DNA of 59,090 nt, taken from contig CAYMUL010000020.1 in NCBI GenBank assembly GCA_964393605.1, forward strand, positions 1-59,090. Reading direction: 5' to 3'. The stretch's first letter is position 1, and each line of letters starts with the position of its first letter. The position numbers were made by a program, and so were the translations under genes. Positions 24,453 through 32,761 of the stretch are shown here, in pieces. Source of the DNA: CAYMUL01 sp964393605. Its GTDB lineage: Bacteria > Bacteroidota > Ignavibacteria > Ignavibacteriales > Ignavibacteriaceae. The notes below the pieces were generated by a model. The model ran no database searches. It had not been told where the DNA came from and saw nothing but the letters and a program-made list of their open reading frames with translations.

Positions 24453-26270
24453 ATGCCGAGACACAAGCGCAATCAAATTGGCGCATTCATTTTAATTTTG
24501 TTTCTGTATGCACCAGAAATTTTTTCACAAGCATATCCGGGCTTTACGCTCTTCGCACCGTTCAGTTCTCGTTATACATATCTGATTGATTTAAACAACA
24601 CGGTTGTTCGAAGCTGGTATCACTCCAAAAGCGGCGGATATTCTTGCTATCTTTTACCGGATGGAAGTGTGATACGAACAGCGAGTTCATCAAGCTCTTC
24701 ATTGAACGGCGGCGGCGCACAAGGAGTTGTTCAACGTTACTCATGGGAAGGAAATTTGATTTGGGAATATACCTATAGCACAACTTCGGTTCGTGCGCAT
24801 CATGATATAGAAGTGATGCCGAACGGTAATGTTTTAATCATCGCTTGGGAATTAAAAACATCTTCGCAAGCTGTGCAAGCGGGATTAAATCATAGCTCAA
24901 CAATTTGGCCCGATCATATTATTGAAGTTCAGCCGGTCGGTACAAACGGCGGAAACATTGTTTGGAAATGGCATGCGTGGGATCATCTCATTCAAGATTA
25001 TGATCCATCAAAAAGCAATTATGGCGTAGTTGCAAATCATCCTGAACTTTTTGACATTAATGTAGAAAGCGCGGGAAGCGGCGATTGGCTTCACATCAAC
25101 GGAATTAGTTATAATCCTGTCTTGGATCAAATAGTATTTTCTTCTCATGAGCTTGATGAATTTTATGTAATTGACCACAGCACTACAACAGAGCAAGCCG
25201 CGGGACACACCGGCGGAAACAGCGGAAAGGGGGGAGATATTTTATATCGTTGGGGAAGACCAGCAAACTATCGCGCTCCCGGTGCGCAAGTTTTTAATGT
25301 TGTCCATTACGCAAATTGGATTCAACAAGGATTGCCCGGCGCGGGAAATATTATGGCATTCAATAATCGTGAAGGAACTAATTCATCGATGATCGTTGAA
25401 ATAAAACCACCGATGGATACTTCGGGACAATATATTTTTGTTCAGGGAACTGCTTATGGTCCTACTTCTCCGGCGTGGAGTTATTCCGCTCCTGGATTTT
25501 ATGCAAATCATTTGGGCTCGTGCCAAAGATTGCCGAACGGAAACACCATGATTGTTGAATCAACAACCGGCTATCTTTTTGAAGTCGATTCTCTCGGAAA
25601 CGAAGTTTGGTTTTATAACAGAGGCGGGCAGGTTGTGCGCGGGCTTCGTTATGGATTGGAATATCCCGGCGTATCTGCTTTAGTTCCTGTACAAATTACT
25701 TCGTTCAGCGCAACGATTCAAAATAATTTTGTTCTGTTGAATTGGATAACTGCTACCGAAAAAAATAATTTCGGATTCGAGATTCAACGGCTTTCATCTT
25801 TAACTTCGCACGGACTTGATTGGGAAACAATTGGATTTGTTAACGGAAATGGAACGTCAACGGAAAATAATTCTTATTCTTTTAAAGATGAAAATTTAGA
25901 TAACGGTGTTTATAAATACCGATTAAAGCAAATTGATTTTGACGGCACCGAAAATTTTTCAAAGACCATCGAAGTAGATTTTAATACTCCATTGCAATTT
26001 ACACTCGAACAAAATTTTCCGAATCCCTTCAACCCTGAAACAATAATTAGTTTTGAAATCCCCGAAGCAATGTTTGTTACACTCAAGATTTACGATGTTC
26101 TCGGCAATGAATTATCAACGCTTCTGAACGAACAGAAAGAAGCGGGCAAACATCAAACGACTTTTATTGCGAAAGAAAATTTTACTTCCGGAGTGTACAT
26201 TTATAGATTGTCCGCAACTTCGGCAAAAGGAAAAGCAGTTCAAACAAAACAAATGATGCTATTAAAATAA
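24453..26270 (+). CDS. Secreted arylsulfotransferase-like protein with T9SS sorting domain
   Basis: 605 residues, ATG preceded by AAAGGAAGAAGAA. The signal peptide ends at IFSQ. Residues about 30-410 match the ASST family propeller: FTLFAP...TYLIDLNNTVVRSW, GVVQRYSWEGNLIWEY, the conserved VRAHHDIEVMPNGNVLIIAWE, DWLHINGISYNPVLDQIVFSSHELDEFYVIDHS, ILYRWGRPANY, and LPNGNTMIVESTTGYLFEVD. Family members move sulfate between phenolic compounds through a catalytic His; the His residues in AHHD, HING and SSHE are candidates. A fibronectin-like domain (about 410-515; NFVLLNWITATEKNNFGFEIQR) and a sorting domain without palindrome follow. Enzymatic activity is inferred only from family similarity. Confidence 0.85.
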   Translation: MPRHKRNQIGAFILILFLYAPEIFSQAYPGFTLFAPFSSRYTYLIDLNNTVVRSWYHSKSGGYSCYLLPDGSVIRTASSSSSSLNGGGAQGVVQRYSWEGNLIWEYTYSTTSVRAHHDIEVMPNGNVLIIAWELKTSSQAVQAGLNHSSTIWPDHIIEVQPVGTNGGNIVWKWHAWDHLIQDYDPSKSNYGVVANHPELFDINVESAGSGDWLHINGISYNPVLDQIVFSSHELDEFYVIDHSTTTEQAAGHTGGNSGKGGDILYRWGRPANYRAPGAQVFNVVHYANWIQQGLPGAGNIMAFNNREGTNSSMIVEIKPPMDTSGQYIFVQGTAYGPTSPAWSYSAPGFYANHLGSCQRLPNGNTMIVESTTGYLFEVDSLGNEVWFYNRGGQVVRGLRYGLEYPGVSALVPVQITSFSATIQNNFVLLNWITATEKNNFGFEIQRLSSLTSHGLDWETIGFVNGNGTSTENNSYSFKDENLDNGVYKYRLKQIDFDGTENFSKTIEVDFNTPLQFTLEQNFPNPFNPETIISFEIPEAMFVTLKIYDVLGNELSTLLNEQKEAGKHQTTFIAKENFTSGVYIYRLSATSAKGKAVQTKQMMLLK

Positions 26271-26286
26271 TTTTTTAGAGATACAC

Positions 26287-28440
26287 ATGAAAAAATTTTT
26301 CTTCTTCACAATTTTAGTAAGTTCTCTTGCGCAGATGATTTTTGCACAAGATTGGGTTTGGCAAAATCCATTGCCGCAAGGAAATTCGTTGTTCACTTCA
26401 GTTTCAATCGGCAATAAAATTTTTGCCGCGGGAGATGCAGGTACAATTCTTCTTTCAACCGATAACGGAAACACATGGAATAAGCAAACTTCCAATACTA
26501 CGTCAACACTCACTTCAATATTTTTTGTGAACGATAATATTGGCTTTGCTTCTAGCAACTCCGGTTTAATTATCAAAACAACAAACGGCGGAAGCACATG
26601 GTCAAAAACCTTTGAGGATATCAACTTCAGTTTTACAAATATTTTTTTTAGCGATCAACTTCACGGCTTTGCTACTTGCGAATATTACGGTGCCGTTAAT
26701 GATAAACTTTATGCAACAACCAACGGCGGTGAAAATTGGTTCACACAATCAACCGGTTCGATGAATACAATGAACTCTATCTTCTTTACAAGCACCACTA
26801 ATGGTATTGCAGTCGGTGTGGGTGGTTCAATAATCAAAACAACAAACGGCGGAATGAATTGGAGTAGCAAAACAAGCGGCACAATTAACGGTTTGAATTC
26901 TGTCTGCTTCGTCGATTCAAATGTAGGTTATGTCGTAGGAAACGGCGGAGTGATTCTTAAAACTACAAACGGCGGAGAAGTATGGTCAAATTTAAATTCC
27001 GGTTCAAATGATTGGCTCGATAAAATTATTTTCATCGATGCGAATAATGGTTTTGCAATCGGCTACAACGGAACAATTCTTAAAACTACAAACGGCGGAA
27101 ATAATTGGAGTAACGCCGGCAGCGGAACTACCGATTGGCTTCGCTCAATTTCATTTGCAAATAACAACAACGGTTTTGTTTTCGGTGAAGCGGGAAAAAT
27201 TTTATTCTCGACAAACGGCGGAAATAATTGGGCAAGTCGTTCAAGCGGAAATACTGATTTACTTTATTCAATAAAATTTTTTGATTCGAACATCGGGTTT
27301 GCGGCTGGTGATTTCGGAACTATTCTTAAAACAACTAACGGCGGTACAGATTGGACAAAATTAAACTCCGGAAGTTTTGATCTTCTCCAAAATATTTTTA
27401 TTCAAGATGCTAACACAGTTTTTGTTGCGGGAGATGCCGGCACAATTCTTAAAACCACTAACGGCGGAAACAATTGGAGCGCACTAAATACCGGTATTAC
27501 CGAATGGCTTTTCGCAATTGATTTCCATTCATCCAACATTGGTTATGCTTCAGGATTTTTAGGTGCATTAATTAAAACAACCAACGGCGGAAACACTTGG
27601 ACGCCATTAACATCCGGCACGATTAGTCAACTCAGCGGATTATTTTTTATCAATGATGAGATTGGTTTTTCTGTTGGTGGAGATATTTACGGCGGAAGCG
27701 GAATAATTTTGAAAACAACCAACGGCGGTACTACCTGGGTCAATCAACTCACCGATGCAGAACAAATGTTTTGGTCAATCCATTTTACGGATGCGAACAA
27801 TGGCGTTGTTGTTGGCGGTCCGAATACAGGATTCGGCAGTAAAATTTTGCGAACAACCAATGGTGGAAGTAATTGGGAAAATATTTCAACTCAAACAACC
27901 GACAATCTTTACTCCCTATTTTTTCCATCAACGAATGTTGGCTACGCAAGTGGCTATAGCGGAACACTCATTAAAACAACTGATGCCGGTTTGAGTTGGT
28001 TTGAATTAAACAGCGGCACAACAAATGGATTGTACTCAATTTATTTTACATCAGTTAACGAAGGTTACGCGGCAGGTTCACTCGGTACAATTTTAAAAAC
28101 TACAAACGGCGGAACGACTTCAATTAAACCGGAAGAAATTTTACCGCAAGAATTTGTGCTTCATCAAAATTATCCCAATCCGTTCAATCCATCCACCAAA
28201 ATAAAATTCACAATACCATCCCTTTCTCTTTGGGAGAAGGTGTCTGAAGGACGGGTGAGGGTAACCTTAAAAGTTTTTGATATACTCGGACGTGAAGTTG
28301 CAACTCTTGTTGATGAAGAAAAATCTGCCGGAGAGTATGAAGTTGAATTCAACGCATCAACGCTCCCGAGCGGAATTTATTTTTATCAACTCAATGCCGG
28401 TAATTTTTCCGATGTTAAAAAGTTAGTTGTGATGAAGTAG
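26287..28440 (+). CDS. Secreted Ycf48-like repeat protein with T9SS sorting domain
   Basis: 717 residues. The signal peptide ends at IFAQ. About fourteen ~42-residue repeats fill residues 20-615, each of the form GxxxGxxGxIxKTTNGGxxWxxxxSGTTxxLxSIxFxxxNxGxxxG. Such Ycf48/BNR-like repeats build propellers; fourteen repeats could make two seven-bladed domains. No catalytic motif. The sorting domain has a degenerate CCCTCTCC palindrome (LSLWEKVSEGRVRV). The last 200 bp of the gene, from inside that palindrome to 5 bp past the stop, are perfectly duplicated 742 bp downstream, after the DUF559 gene. A hairpin with a following T-run just after the stop is a likely terminator. Confidence 0.85.
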   Translation: MKKFFFFTILVSSLAQMIFAQDWVWQNPLPQGNSLFTSVSIGNKIFAAGDAGTILLSTDNGNTWNKQTSNTTSTLTSIFFVNDNIGFASSNSGLIIKTTNGGSTWSKTFEDINFSFTNIFFSDQLHGFATCEYYGAVNDKLYATTNGGENWFTQSTGSMNTMNSIFFTSTTNGIAVGVGGSIIKTTNGGMNWSSKTSGTINGLNSVCFVDSNVGYVVGNGGVILKTTNGGEVWSNLNSGSNDWLDKIIFIDANNGFAIGYNGTILKTTNGGNNWSNAGSGTTDWLRSISFANNNNGFVFGEAGKILFSTNGGNNWASRSSGNTDLLYSIKFFDSNIGFAAGDFGTILKTTNGGTDWTKLNSGSFDLLQNIFIQDANTVFVAGDAGTILKTTNGGNNWSALNTGITEWLFAIDFHSSNIGYASGFLGALIKTTNGGNTWTPLTSGTISQLSGLFFINDEIGFSVGGDIYGGSGIILKTTNGGTTWVNQLTDAEQMFWSIHFTDANNGVVVGGPNTGFGSKILRTTNGGSNWENISTQTTDNLYSLFFPSTNVGYASGYSGTLIKTTDAGLSWFELNSGTTNGLYSIYFTSVNEGYAAGSLGTILKTTNGGTTSIKPEEILPQEFVLHQNYPNPFNPSTKIKFTIPSLSLWEKVSEGRVRVTLKVFDILGREVATLVDEEKSAGEYEVEFNASTLPSGIYFYQLNAGNFSDVKKLVVMK
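28220..28266 (+). repeat. In-frame palindromic element (decayed copy in Ycf48-like gene)
   Basis: CCCTTTCTC-TTT-GGGAGAAGG is an imperfect version of the hairpin, followed by the usual GAAGGACGGGTGAGGG. Stem mismatches suggest an older copy than the perfect one at 28962. Confidence 0.75.
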
Positions 28441-28445
28441 GTTTT
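28246..28445 (+). repeat. Direct repeat R1 flanking the DUF559 gene (200 bp)
   Basis: From GAAGGACGGG inside the palindrome through the sorting-domain 3' end, stop codon and 5 bp beyond. By eye it is identical over 200 bp to 28988-29187. The bases on either side differ between copies. Confidence 0.9.
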
Positions 28446-28461
28446 ATAACCCCACCTAAAT

Positions 28462-28490
28462 CCTCCCCTTTTTCAAAGGGGAGGACTTTT
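28462..28490 (+). terminator. Hairpin after the Ycf48-like gene (terminator and/or element end)
   Basis: CCTCCCCTTT-TTC-AAAGGGGAGG followed by ACTTTTT gives a good intrinsic terminator on the + strand for the gene ending at 28440. Its preceding CCCCACCTAAAT makes it also look like a divergent terminal hairpin of the DUF559 element. Confidence 0.6.
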
Positions 28491-28535
28491 TAACTCTGAG
28501 CTAATGAGCAAGAGTGAATATGAAAAAATTTATAA

Positions 28536-28910
28536 ATGACACAGCACTTCAACAAGAAAGAGCTTAAACCAAGACGTCGACAACTCAGACGCGAAATGAC
28601 TTTTTGCGAAAAAGTAATGTGGATTCATCTTAGAAAAAAAGGGATGAACATAAGATTTCTCCGGCAATATTCTGTCGATTCGTACGTCATTGATTTTTAC
28701 TCTCCCGAAATCAAACTTGCCGTTGAACTTGACGGCGATGTCCATGAATTATCCGAACAAAAGCACTATGATATAATCAGACAAGAATATTTGGAATCAT
28801 TTGGAATAACAGTTTTGCGAATTACAAATGATGAATTGATGGAAAATTCGAATAAAGCGTTTGAAAAGTTAAAAGCAAAAATTGAAGAGTTAAAGAAGAA
28901 TCGATCCTAA
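28536..28910 (+). CDS. DUF559 (Vsr-like PD-(D/E)XK) endonuclease-domain protein
   Basis: 124 residues. The family pattern is complete: LRREMTFCEKVMWIHLRKK (helix with E-x2-(L/M)W), IRFLRQYSVDSYVIDFYSPE (RRQ-like basic loop then the catalytic Asp in IDF), KLAVELDGDVHE (catalytic Glu and Asp), YDIIRQEYLESFGITVLRITNDEL. DUF559 is a stand-alone nuclease-like fold related to Vsr mismatch endonucleases; its cellular role is not settled to my knowledge. It stands alone between hairpin repeats and duplicated T9SS-domain DNA, with no methylase or helicase beside it. An 11-codon frame (MSKSEYEKIYK) overlaps its start by ATGA. It is only distantly similar to the DUF559 domain inserted in Mod, so the two are not a recent local duplication. 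Confidence 0.85.
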   Translation: MTQHFNKKELKPRRRQLRREMTFCEKVMWIHLRKKGMNIRFLRQYSVDSYVIDFYSPEIKLAVELDGDVHELSEQKHYDIIRQEYLESFGITVLRITNDELMENSNKAFEKLKAKIEELKKNRS

Positions 28911-28961
28911 ATTCTGCACATGTTGAACTCATTGCAAATCTTTTCGAATAGGAAAATACTT

Positions 28962-29008
28962 CCCTCTCCCATTGGGAGAGGGTGTCCGAAGGACGGGTGA
29001 GGGTAACC
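28962..29008 (+). repeat. Palindromic element, perfect copy right of DUF559
   Basis: CCCTCTCCC-ATT-GGGAGAGGG, TCCGAAGGA spacer, GGGTGAGGG end. It joins directly to the duplicated sorting-domain fragment. The loop (ATT) differs from the in-gene copies (TTC/TTT). Confidence 0.85.
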
Positions 29009-29182
29009 TTAAAAGTTTTTGATATACTCGGACGTGAAGTTGCAACTCTTGTTGATGAAGAAAAATCTGCCGGAGAGTATGAAGTTGAATTCAACGCATC
29101 AACGCTCCCGAGCGGAATTTATTTTTATCAACTCAATGCCGGTAATTTTTCCGATGTTAAAAAGTTAGTTGTGATGAAGTAG
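28982..29182 (+). pseudogene. Orphan T9SS sorting-domain 3' fragment
   Basis: 66 codons reading VSEGRVRVTLKVFDILG to KKLVVMK and stop, identical from codon 3 on to the end of the Ycf48-like gene at 28440. It has no signal peptide, no cargo and no upstream half of the sorting domain (YPNPFNPS is missing), so it is a duplication product, not a gene. Confidence 0.85.
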
Positions 29183-29187
29183 GTTTT
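28988..29187 (+). repeat. Direct repeat R2 flanking the DUF559 gene (200 bp)
   Basis: Second copy of the 28246-28445 sequence with no difference seen. The lack of divergence indicates a recent event or ongoing conversion. Confidence 0.9.
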
Positions 29188-29206
29188 TGAATCCACTTCA
29201 ACGCGA

Positions 29207-32200
29207 TTATAAAGTTTTCCTAATCTCATTCAAAGCATCTTCTGCGGAGTCGAATCGGTCCTCTTTACTTTTTGACAACATTTTAAAAACGAGAGAATCA
29301 AATTTCGGAGAGATCGTTTTGTTCAGTGTTGAAGGGGCGACGGGCACATCATTAAAGATTGAATGAATCAGTGCAATCTCATTTTCTCCGTTGAATGGGA
29401 TTTTGCCGGTAGCTAATTCATACAAAATTACTCCGAGTGAAAAAATATCAGAACGGTTATCAACTGCAGAGTTTGTAATCTGTTCGGGAGAAACATATCC
29501 GAGTGTGCCGATAACACTGCCGAGTGAACTCATTGAAGTTACAATTGGCGATTTGCTTAAACCGAAATCCATTATTTTAATTTGTCCGGCAACATCAATC
29601 ATAATGTTGTTACTCTTCAAATCGCGATGAATAATATTTTTCGAATGAATCTCCCGCAAGCCGTCGCACAACTGATATACGATATCAATAATTCTATCTT
29701 CATCAATCGGAAATTCATCTTTTACAAATTGCTTTAAAGTTTTCCCCGTGCAGAGTTCGAGTGCGATGAAACCTTGATTTTCAATCTGTCCAATTTCAAA
29801 AACCTGCACAATGTTTTTGTGATTCATCGAAGCGAGAATTTGTCCTTCTGAATTAAAACGTTTTTTGTTTTCCACATCATCGAGTAAATGGGGATGTAAT
29901 ATTTTCAGTGCAACAAATTTTTTATTAATTGTATCAAATGCTTTAAATACTTTTCCCATTCCTCCTTCGCCGAGTAGAGAGATAATTTTGAAGTGAGAAA
30001 AATATTTTTCTTCCCTCTTTTTTGAGATGGAACTCGCCAGAGTGAAAAGCAAAATCACACCTGAAATGTAAAACAGACTTCCGCGCAATAAAGAATCTAC
30101 CAGCGAAAGATGCGCGGTGAAATGTATGTGCAAAAGATAGAAGAGTATAACAGCCAATATTGTCACGGGTTTGAAGATGATCTTTGTTAAAATAAATTTT
30201 TTCAAAACTATTGATAACAGAAGCAACATACCCACAATGATAAACAATCTTAATATCTCATTCTTTGAATCAATCAAGAGAAAAGTTCTCGCAACAGATT
30301 TTTGTAAATCTGTAGTTTTGGTTTGAATAAAATTTGTTTCACGAATAGTATTTGTTGAATTGATTTTTAAATCTGTTACTTCAATTATTTTTCCAGATGG
30401 AAAAATTATTTTAGCGAAAAGTAATTCGCCGTCAGGAATCCCAAAGGTAATCGGAGTAAAATTTTGCATCCCGACCGGAGAACAACCCAATCCGATTTCA
30501 CGTAGTTGATATAGTGTATCTTTATCTCGCAAATGAGCTAAAATAATTTTAGTCCCGATGGCACTTTTATTACTTTCAGAACCTTCGATAAAAAACTTTA
30601 TTGCATTTCTCTTTATCGAATTGTTCCTAAATAATGCAGAGCGTTCCCCTTTTCCCAAAGAGTATTTAGAACTTCCGATAAAAAGATCGGCATCGCCATC
30701 ATCGTCAACATCTTCAAAAATCGGATTGCCGAGAAACGAAACTCCGACGTTTTCCGAAATTTCTTCGAACTGCAAATTGCCTTTATTCAAATAGATTTTT
30801 GAACTGATAAAAATATCAAGCAAGCCATCGTTATTAATATCTGCGGCATTAATAATACCCTTCGAATCATCGGCGTGAGTGATTGGATCGTTCGATAAAT
30901 AATATTTTTTGAAATTGCAACTGCCGTCATTGATCAATAGCCAACTTTGATCGCGTTGATTATAAATTAGTATATCGTTATGTGCATCGTTGTTAAAATC
31001 TGCGGCAACAGCTGAAGTCGTTAAAAGGGAATTTTCATTCCCAACAAAAAAAGAAGAATCAATTTTTTGTTCGAACGTAAAATTTCCTTGATTAAGATAC
31101 AGCTCGCAAACGGCTTTATTTATAGGTGCAGAATAGGTTATGAGTAAATCAACAAGATTGTCCTCGTTAAAATCGGAAAAGATTACTCCGTTAGGATTGT
31201 TTTCAATTTTCTTCCGAGTTGGATTGACATTTAATTTTGTGAATTGTGCTGCGCCATTGTTCGAAAAAATTATATCGTTGTTTTCTTGAGAAAAAAAATA
31301 GAGATCAAGATTGCCGTCATTATTCAGATCAACAAAGCGTGCGGAAGTATATAAAGGAAAATCAAGTTCGTTGAAATTTAAATTGCTACGCAAAGTCCAA
31401 TCATAAAAATATTCATCATCGCCAAGCAAAAGGGAAAAATTATTTTTATTCTGAATTTGAAAGAGATCGATAGCGCCGTCATTGTTCACATCGCCGAATG
31501 CGAACGCGATGGTTTCACTCATCGGATTTAAAACTTCTTTCAATAACGGTTTCTGCTGAAAACTACCTGCTGAAGTTTTTTCATGAAAGACTGAAGGAGC
31601 ATTTTCATTGAGCGCGAAAAATTTTAAGTCGGAGGTTTCATCTTTCTTGAAAAACATCCCAGCTCGAATATCCTCCTGCAAACCGCTTTGCCCGGTAATT
31701 TTTGTGAATGAAAAACCGAGAGTTTGAGAGTTAGTATAAATTCCATCTTTTCCGATTAGCCAAATATTTTTAAAATTATTTTTGTCGGTGATTACATCGA
31801 GATCATAAAATATTTCAGGGAAATTTGCGATCGTTAAATCTTTAAACCAACTCCCCGCTTCATATTTAATTAAAGTAGAATTATCGCCGCAAAAATAAGT
31901 AGTTGAATCGGAAAGAATTTTTAGCGATAACAAATTGTATGAATGATCTAAATCAATTTTACGCCAACCATTGTTTTCATATTTAAGGATGATACCTCTG
32001 TCGCCGACAATCCAGCCGTAATCATTATTTAGCATTTGAATTGCGTTTAAGTTTTTCTTCACGGGAGATAAAAAATAATTCCAGTGCCCGTTTGTAAATT
32101 TGAGAATTACTCCATCTTTACCGACAGCCCAACCGCTCGAATCATCAATCATTGAAATTGAATTTATATCACCCGATAGCAAACTTGCGAGTGTATCTTT

Positions 32201-32743
32201 TTTAATCGGAGAAGGAAATTCTTTCCATTTTGTTCCGTCATAAAAAAGTAAATAACCTTGTTGCCCCGCCATCCATGCGGTTCCGCCGGGGTTCACATGA
32301 ATTGATTTCATCATTGCAAAATCGATCGCATCCCACATTAATTTCGGAAGTTCTAAAGATGTAAATTTATTTTTATTTAATTCATTAAAGACCGGACGAT
32401 AAGCACCGTGATGCGAAAGATGATTTACGAACCAAATTTTATTTTCATCAAAAATGTGGAGAATTGGAAAATCAGAATAAGGGAAAGAAAATATTTCAAG
32501 CCATTTACCATTTTCAAATTTGTAAAGATGCCCTTGAATATTGCCCCGCCCTCTGCTGATTGCAAAACCGGCAGAAGGCGAAAGCATTTTAATTTTTGTT
32601 CCGAGATCTACAGAAGCTTGTTTGTACCAATTATTATCAGACGAGAAAAGAAAATCAGAAGAATGATTTACTTTATTTTCTCTGCAACCAAAAAGCAGTG
32701 AAAGAAAAACGATAAAATATTTTAACTCTTTCTTAATCTTAAT
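29207..32743 (-). CDS. Transmembrane sensor Ser/Thr protein kinase (propeller + FG-GAP + ASPIC + 3 TM + kinase)
   Basis: About 1178 residues if begun at the ATT at 32743; the first ATG (32587) gives 1126 but loses the export signal. From that ATT the frame reads KIKKELKYFIVFLSLLFGC, a clear lipoprotein signal. Then come: residues ~60-370, an irregular propeller with GxxGxxxxYxNGxW repeats; ~415-690, FG-GAP/VCBS calcium-binding repeats (DVNNDGAIDLF, DFNNDAHNDIL, DINNDGLLDIF, DVDDDGDADLF); ~710-795, an ASPIC/UnbV domain (IGLGCSPVGMQNFTPITFGIPDG); ~817-907, three TM helices; ~915-1178, a PknB-type kinase with GEGGMGKVFKAF, VALKIL, HRDLKSNNIMID and DFGLS. An odd number of TM helices puts the sensor outside and the kinase inside. 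This joins integrin-like surface repeats to a cytoplasmic kinase. All kinase catalytic residues appear intact. Confidence 0.85.
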   Translation of the reverse strand: MKIKKELKYFIVFLSLLFGCRENKVNHSSDFLFSSDNNWYKQASVDLGTKIKMLSPSAGFAISRGRGNIQGHLYKFENGKWLEIFSFPYSDFPILHIFDENKIWFVNHLSHHGAYRPVFNELNKNKFTSLELPKLMWDAIDFAMMKSIHVNPGGTAWMAGQQGYLLFYDGTKWKEFPSPIKKDTLASLLSGDINSISMIDDSSGWAVGKDGVILKFTNGHWNYFLSPVKKNLNAIQMLNNDYGWIVGDRGIILKYENNGWRKIDLDHSYNLLSLKILSDSTTYFCGDNSTLIKYEAGSWFKDLTIANFPEIFYDLDVITDKNNFKNIWLIGKDGIYTNSQTLGFSFTKITGQSGLQEDIRAGMFFKKDETSDLKFFALNENAPSVFHEKTSAGSFQQKPLLKEVLNPMSETIAFAFGDVNNDGAIDLFQIQNKNNFSLLLGDDEYFYDWTLRSNLNFNELDFPLYTSARFVDLNNDGNLDLYFFSQENNDIIFSNNGAAQFTKLNVNPTRKKIENNPNGVIFSDFNEDNLVDLLITYSAPINKAVCELYLNQGNFTFEQKIDSSFFVGNENSLLTTSAVAADFNNDAHNDILIYNQRDQSWLLINDGSCNFKKYYLSNDPITHADDSKGIINAADINNDGLLDIFISSKIYLNKGNLQFEEISENVGVSFLGNPIFEDVDDDGDADLFIGSSKYSLGKGERSALFRNNSIKRNAIKFFIEGSESNKSAIGTKIILAHLRDKDTLYQLREIGLGCSPVGMQNFTPITFGIPDGELLFAKIIFPSGKIIEVTDLKINSTNTIRETNFIQTKTTDLQKSVARTFLLIDSKNEILRLFIIVGMLLLLSIVLKKFILTKIIFKPVTILAVILFYLLHIHFTAHLSLVDSLLRGSLFYISGVILLFTLASSISKKREEKYFSHFKIISLLGEGGMGKVFKAFDTINKKFVALKILHPHLLDDVENKKRFNSEGQILASMNHKNIVQVFEIGQIENQGFIALELCTGKTLKQFVKDEFPIDEDRIIDIVYQLCDGLREIHSKNIIHRDLKSNNIMIDVAGQIKIMDFGLSKSPIVTSMSSLGSVIGTLGYVSPEQITNSAVDNRSDIFSLGVILYELATGKIPFNGENEIALIHSIFNDVPVAPSTLNKTISPKFDSLVFKMLSKSKEDRFDSAEDALNEIRKTL

Positions 32744-32761
32744 TTTACTTTTCTCAAAAAA

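Larger units (their letters stand above)
28449..29008 (+). mobile_element. Candidate hairpin-flanked DUF559 element
   Basis: The left flank has CCCCACC, a 5-nt spacer and a 10-bp-stem hairpin (28450-28484). The middle is the DUF559 ORF. The right flank has a perfect CCCTCTCCC-ATT-GGGAGAGGG hairpin and outer GGGTGAGGG (28962-29003). Thus both ends have hairpin inside and C/G-rich block outside in inverted orientation, as in the DUF559 insert of the Mod gene at 40777-41238, though here the left end is divergent and could simply be a terminator. No target-site duplication was found; instead 200 bp of host gene are duplicated around it. Boundaries are inferred. Confidence 0.5.

Noticed and set aside
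26400..28130. Regularly spaced repeats in the Ycf48-like gene, at first sight array-like
   Set aside because: They are ~126-bp protein-coding units (KTTNGGxxW) with variable DNA, not CRISPR repeats and spacers.
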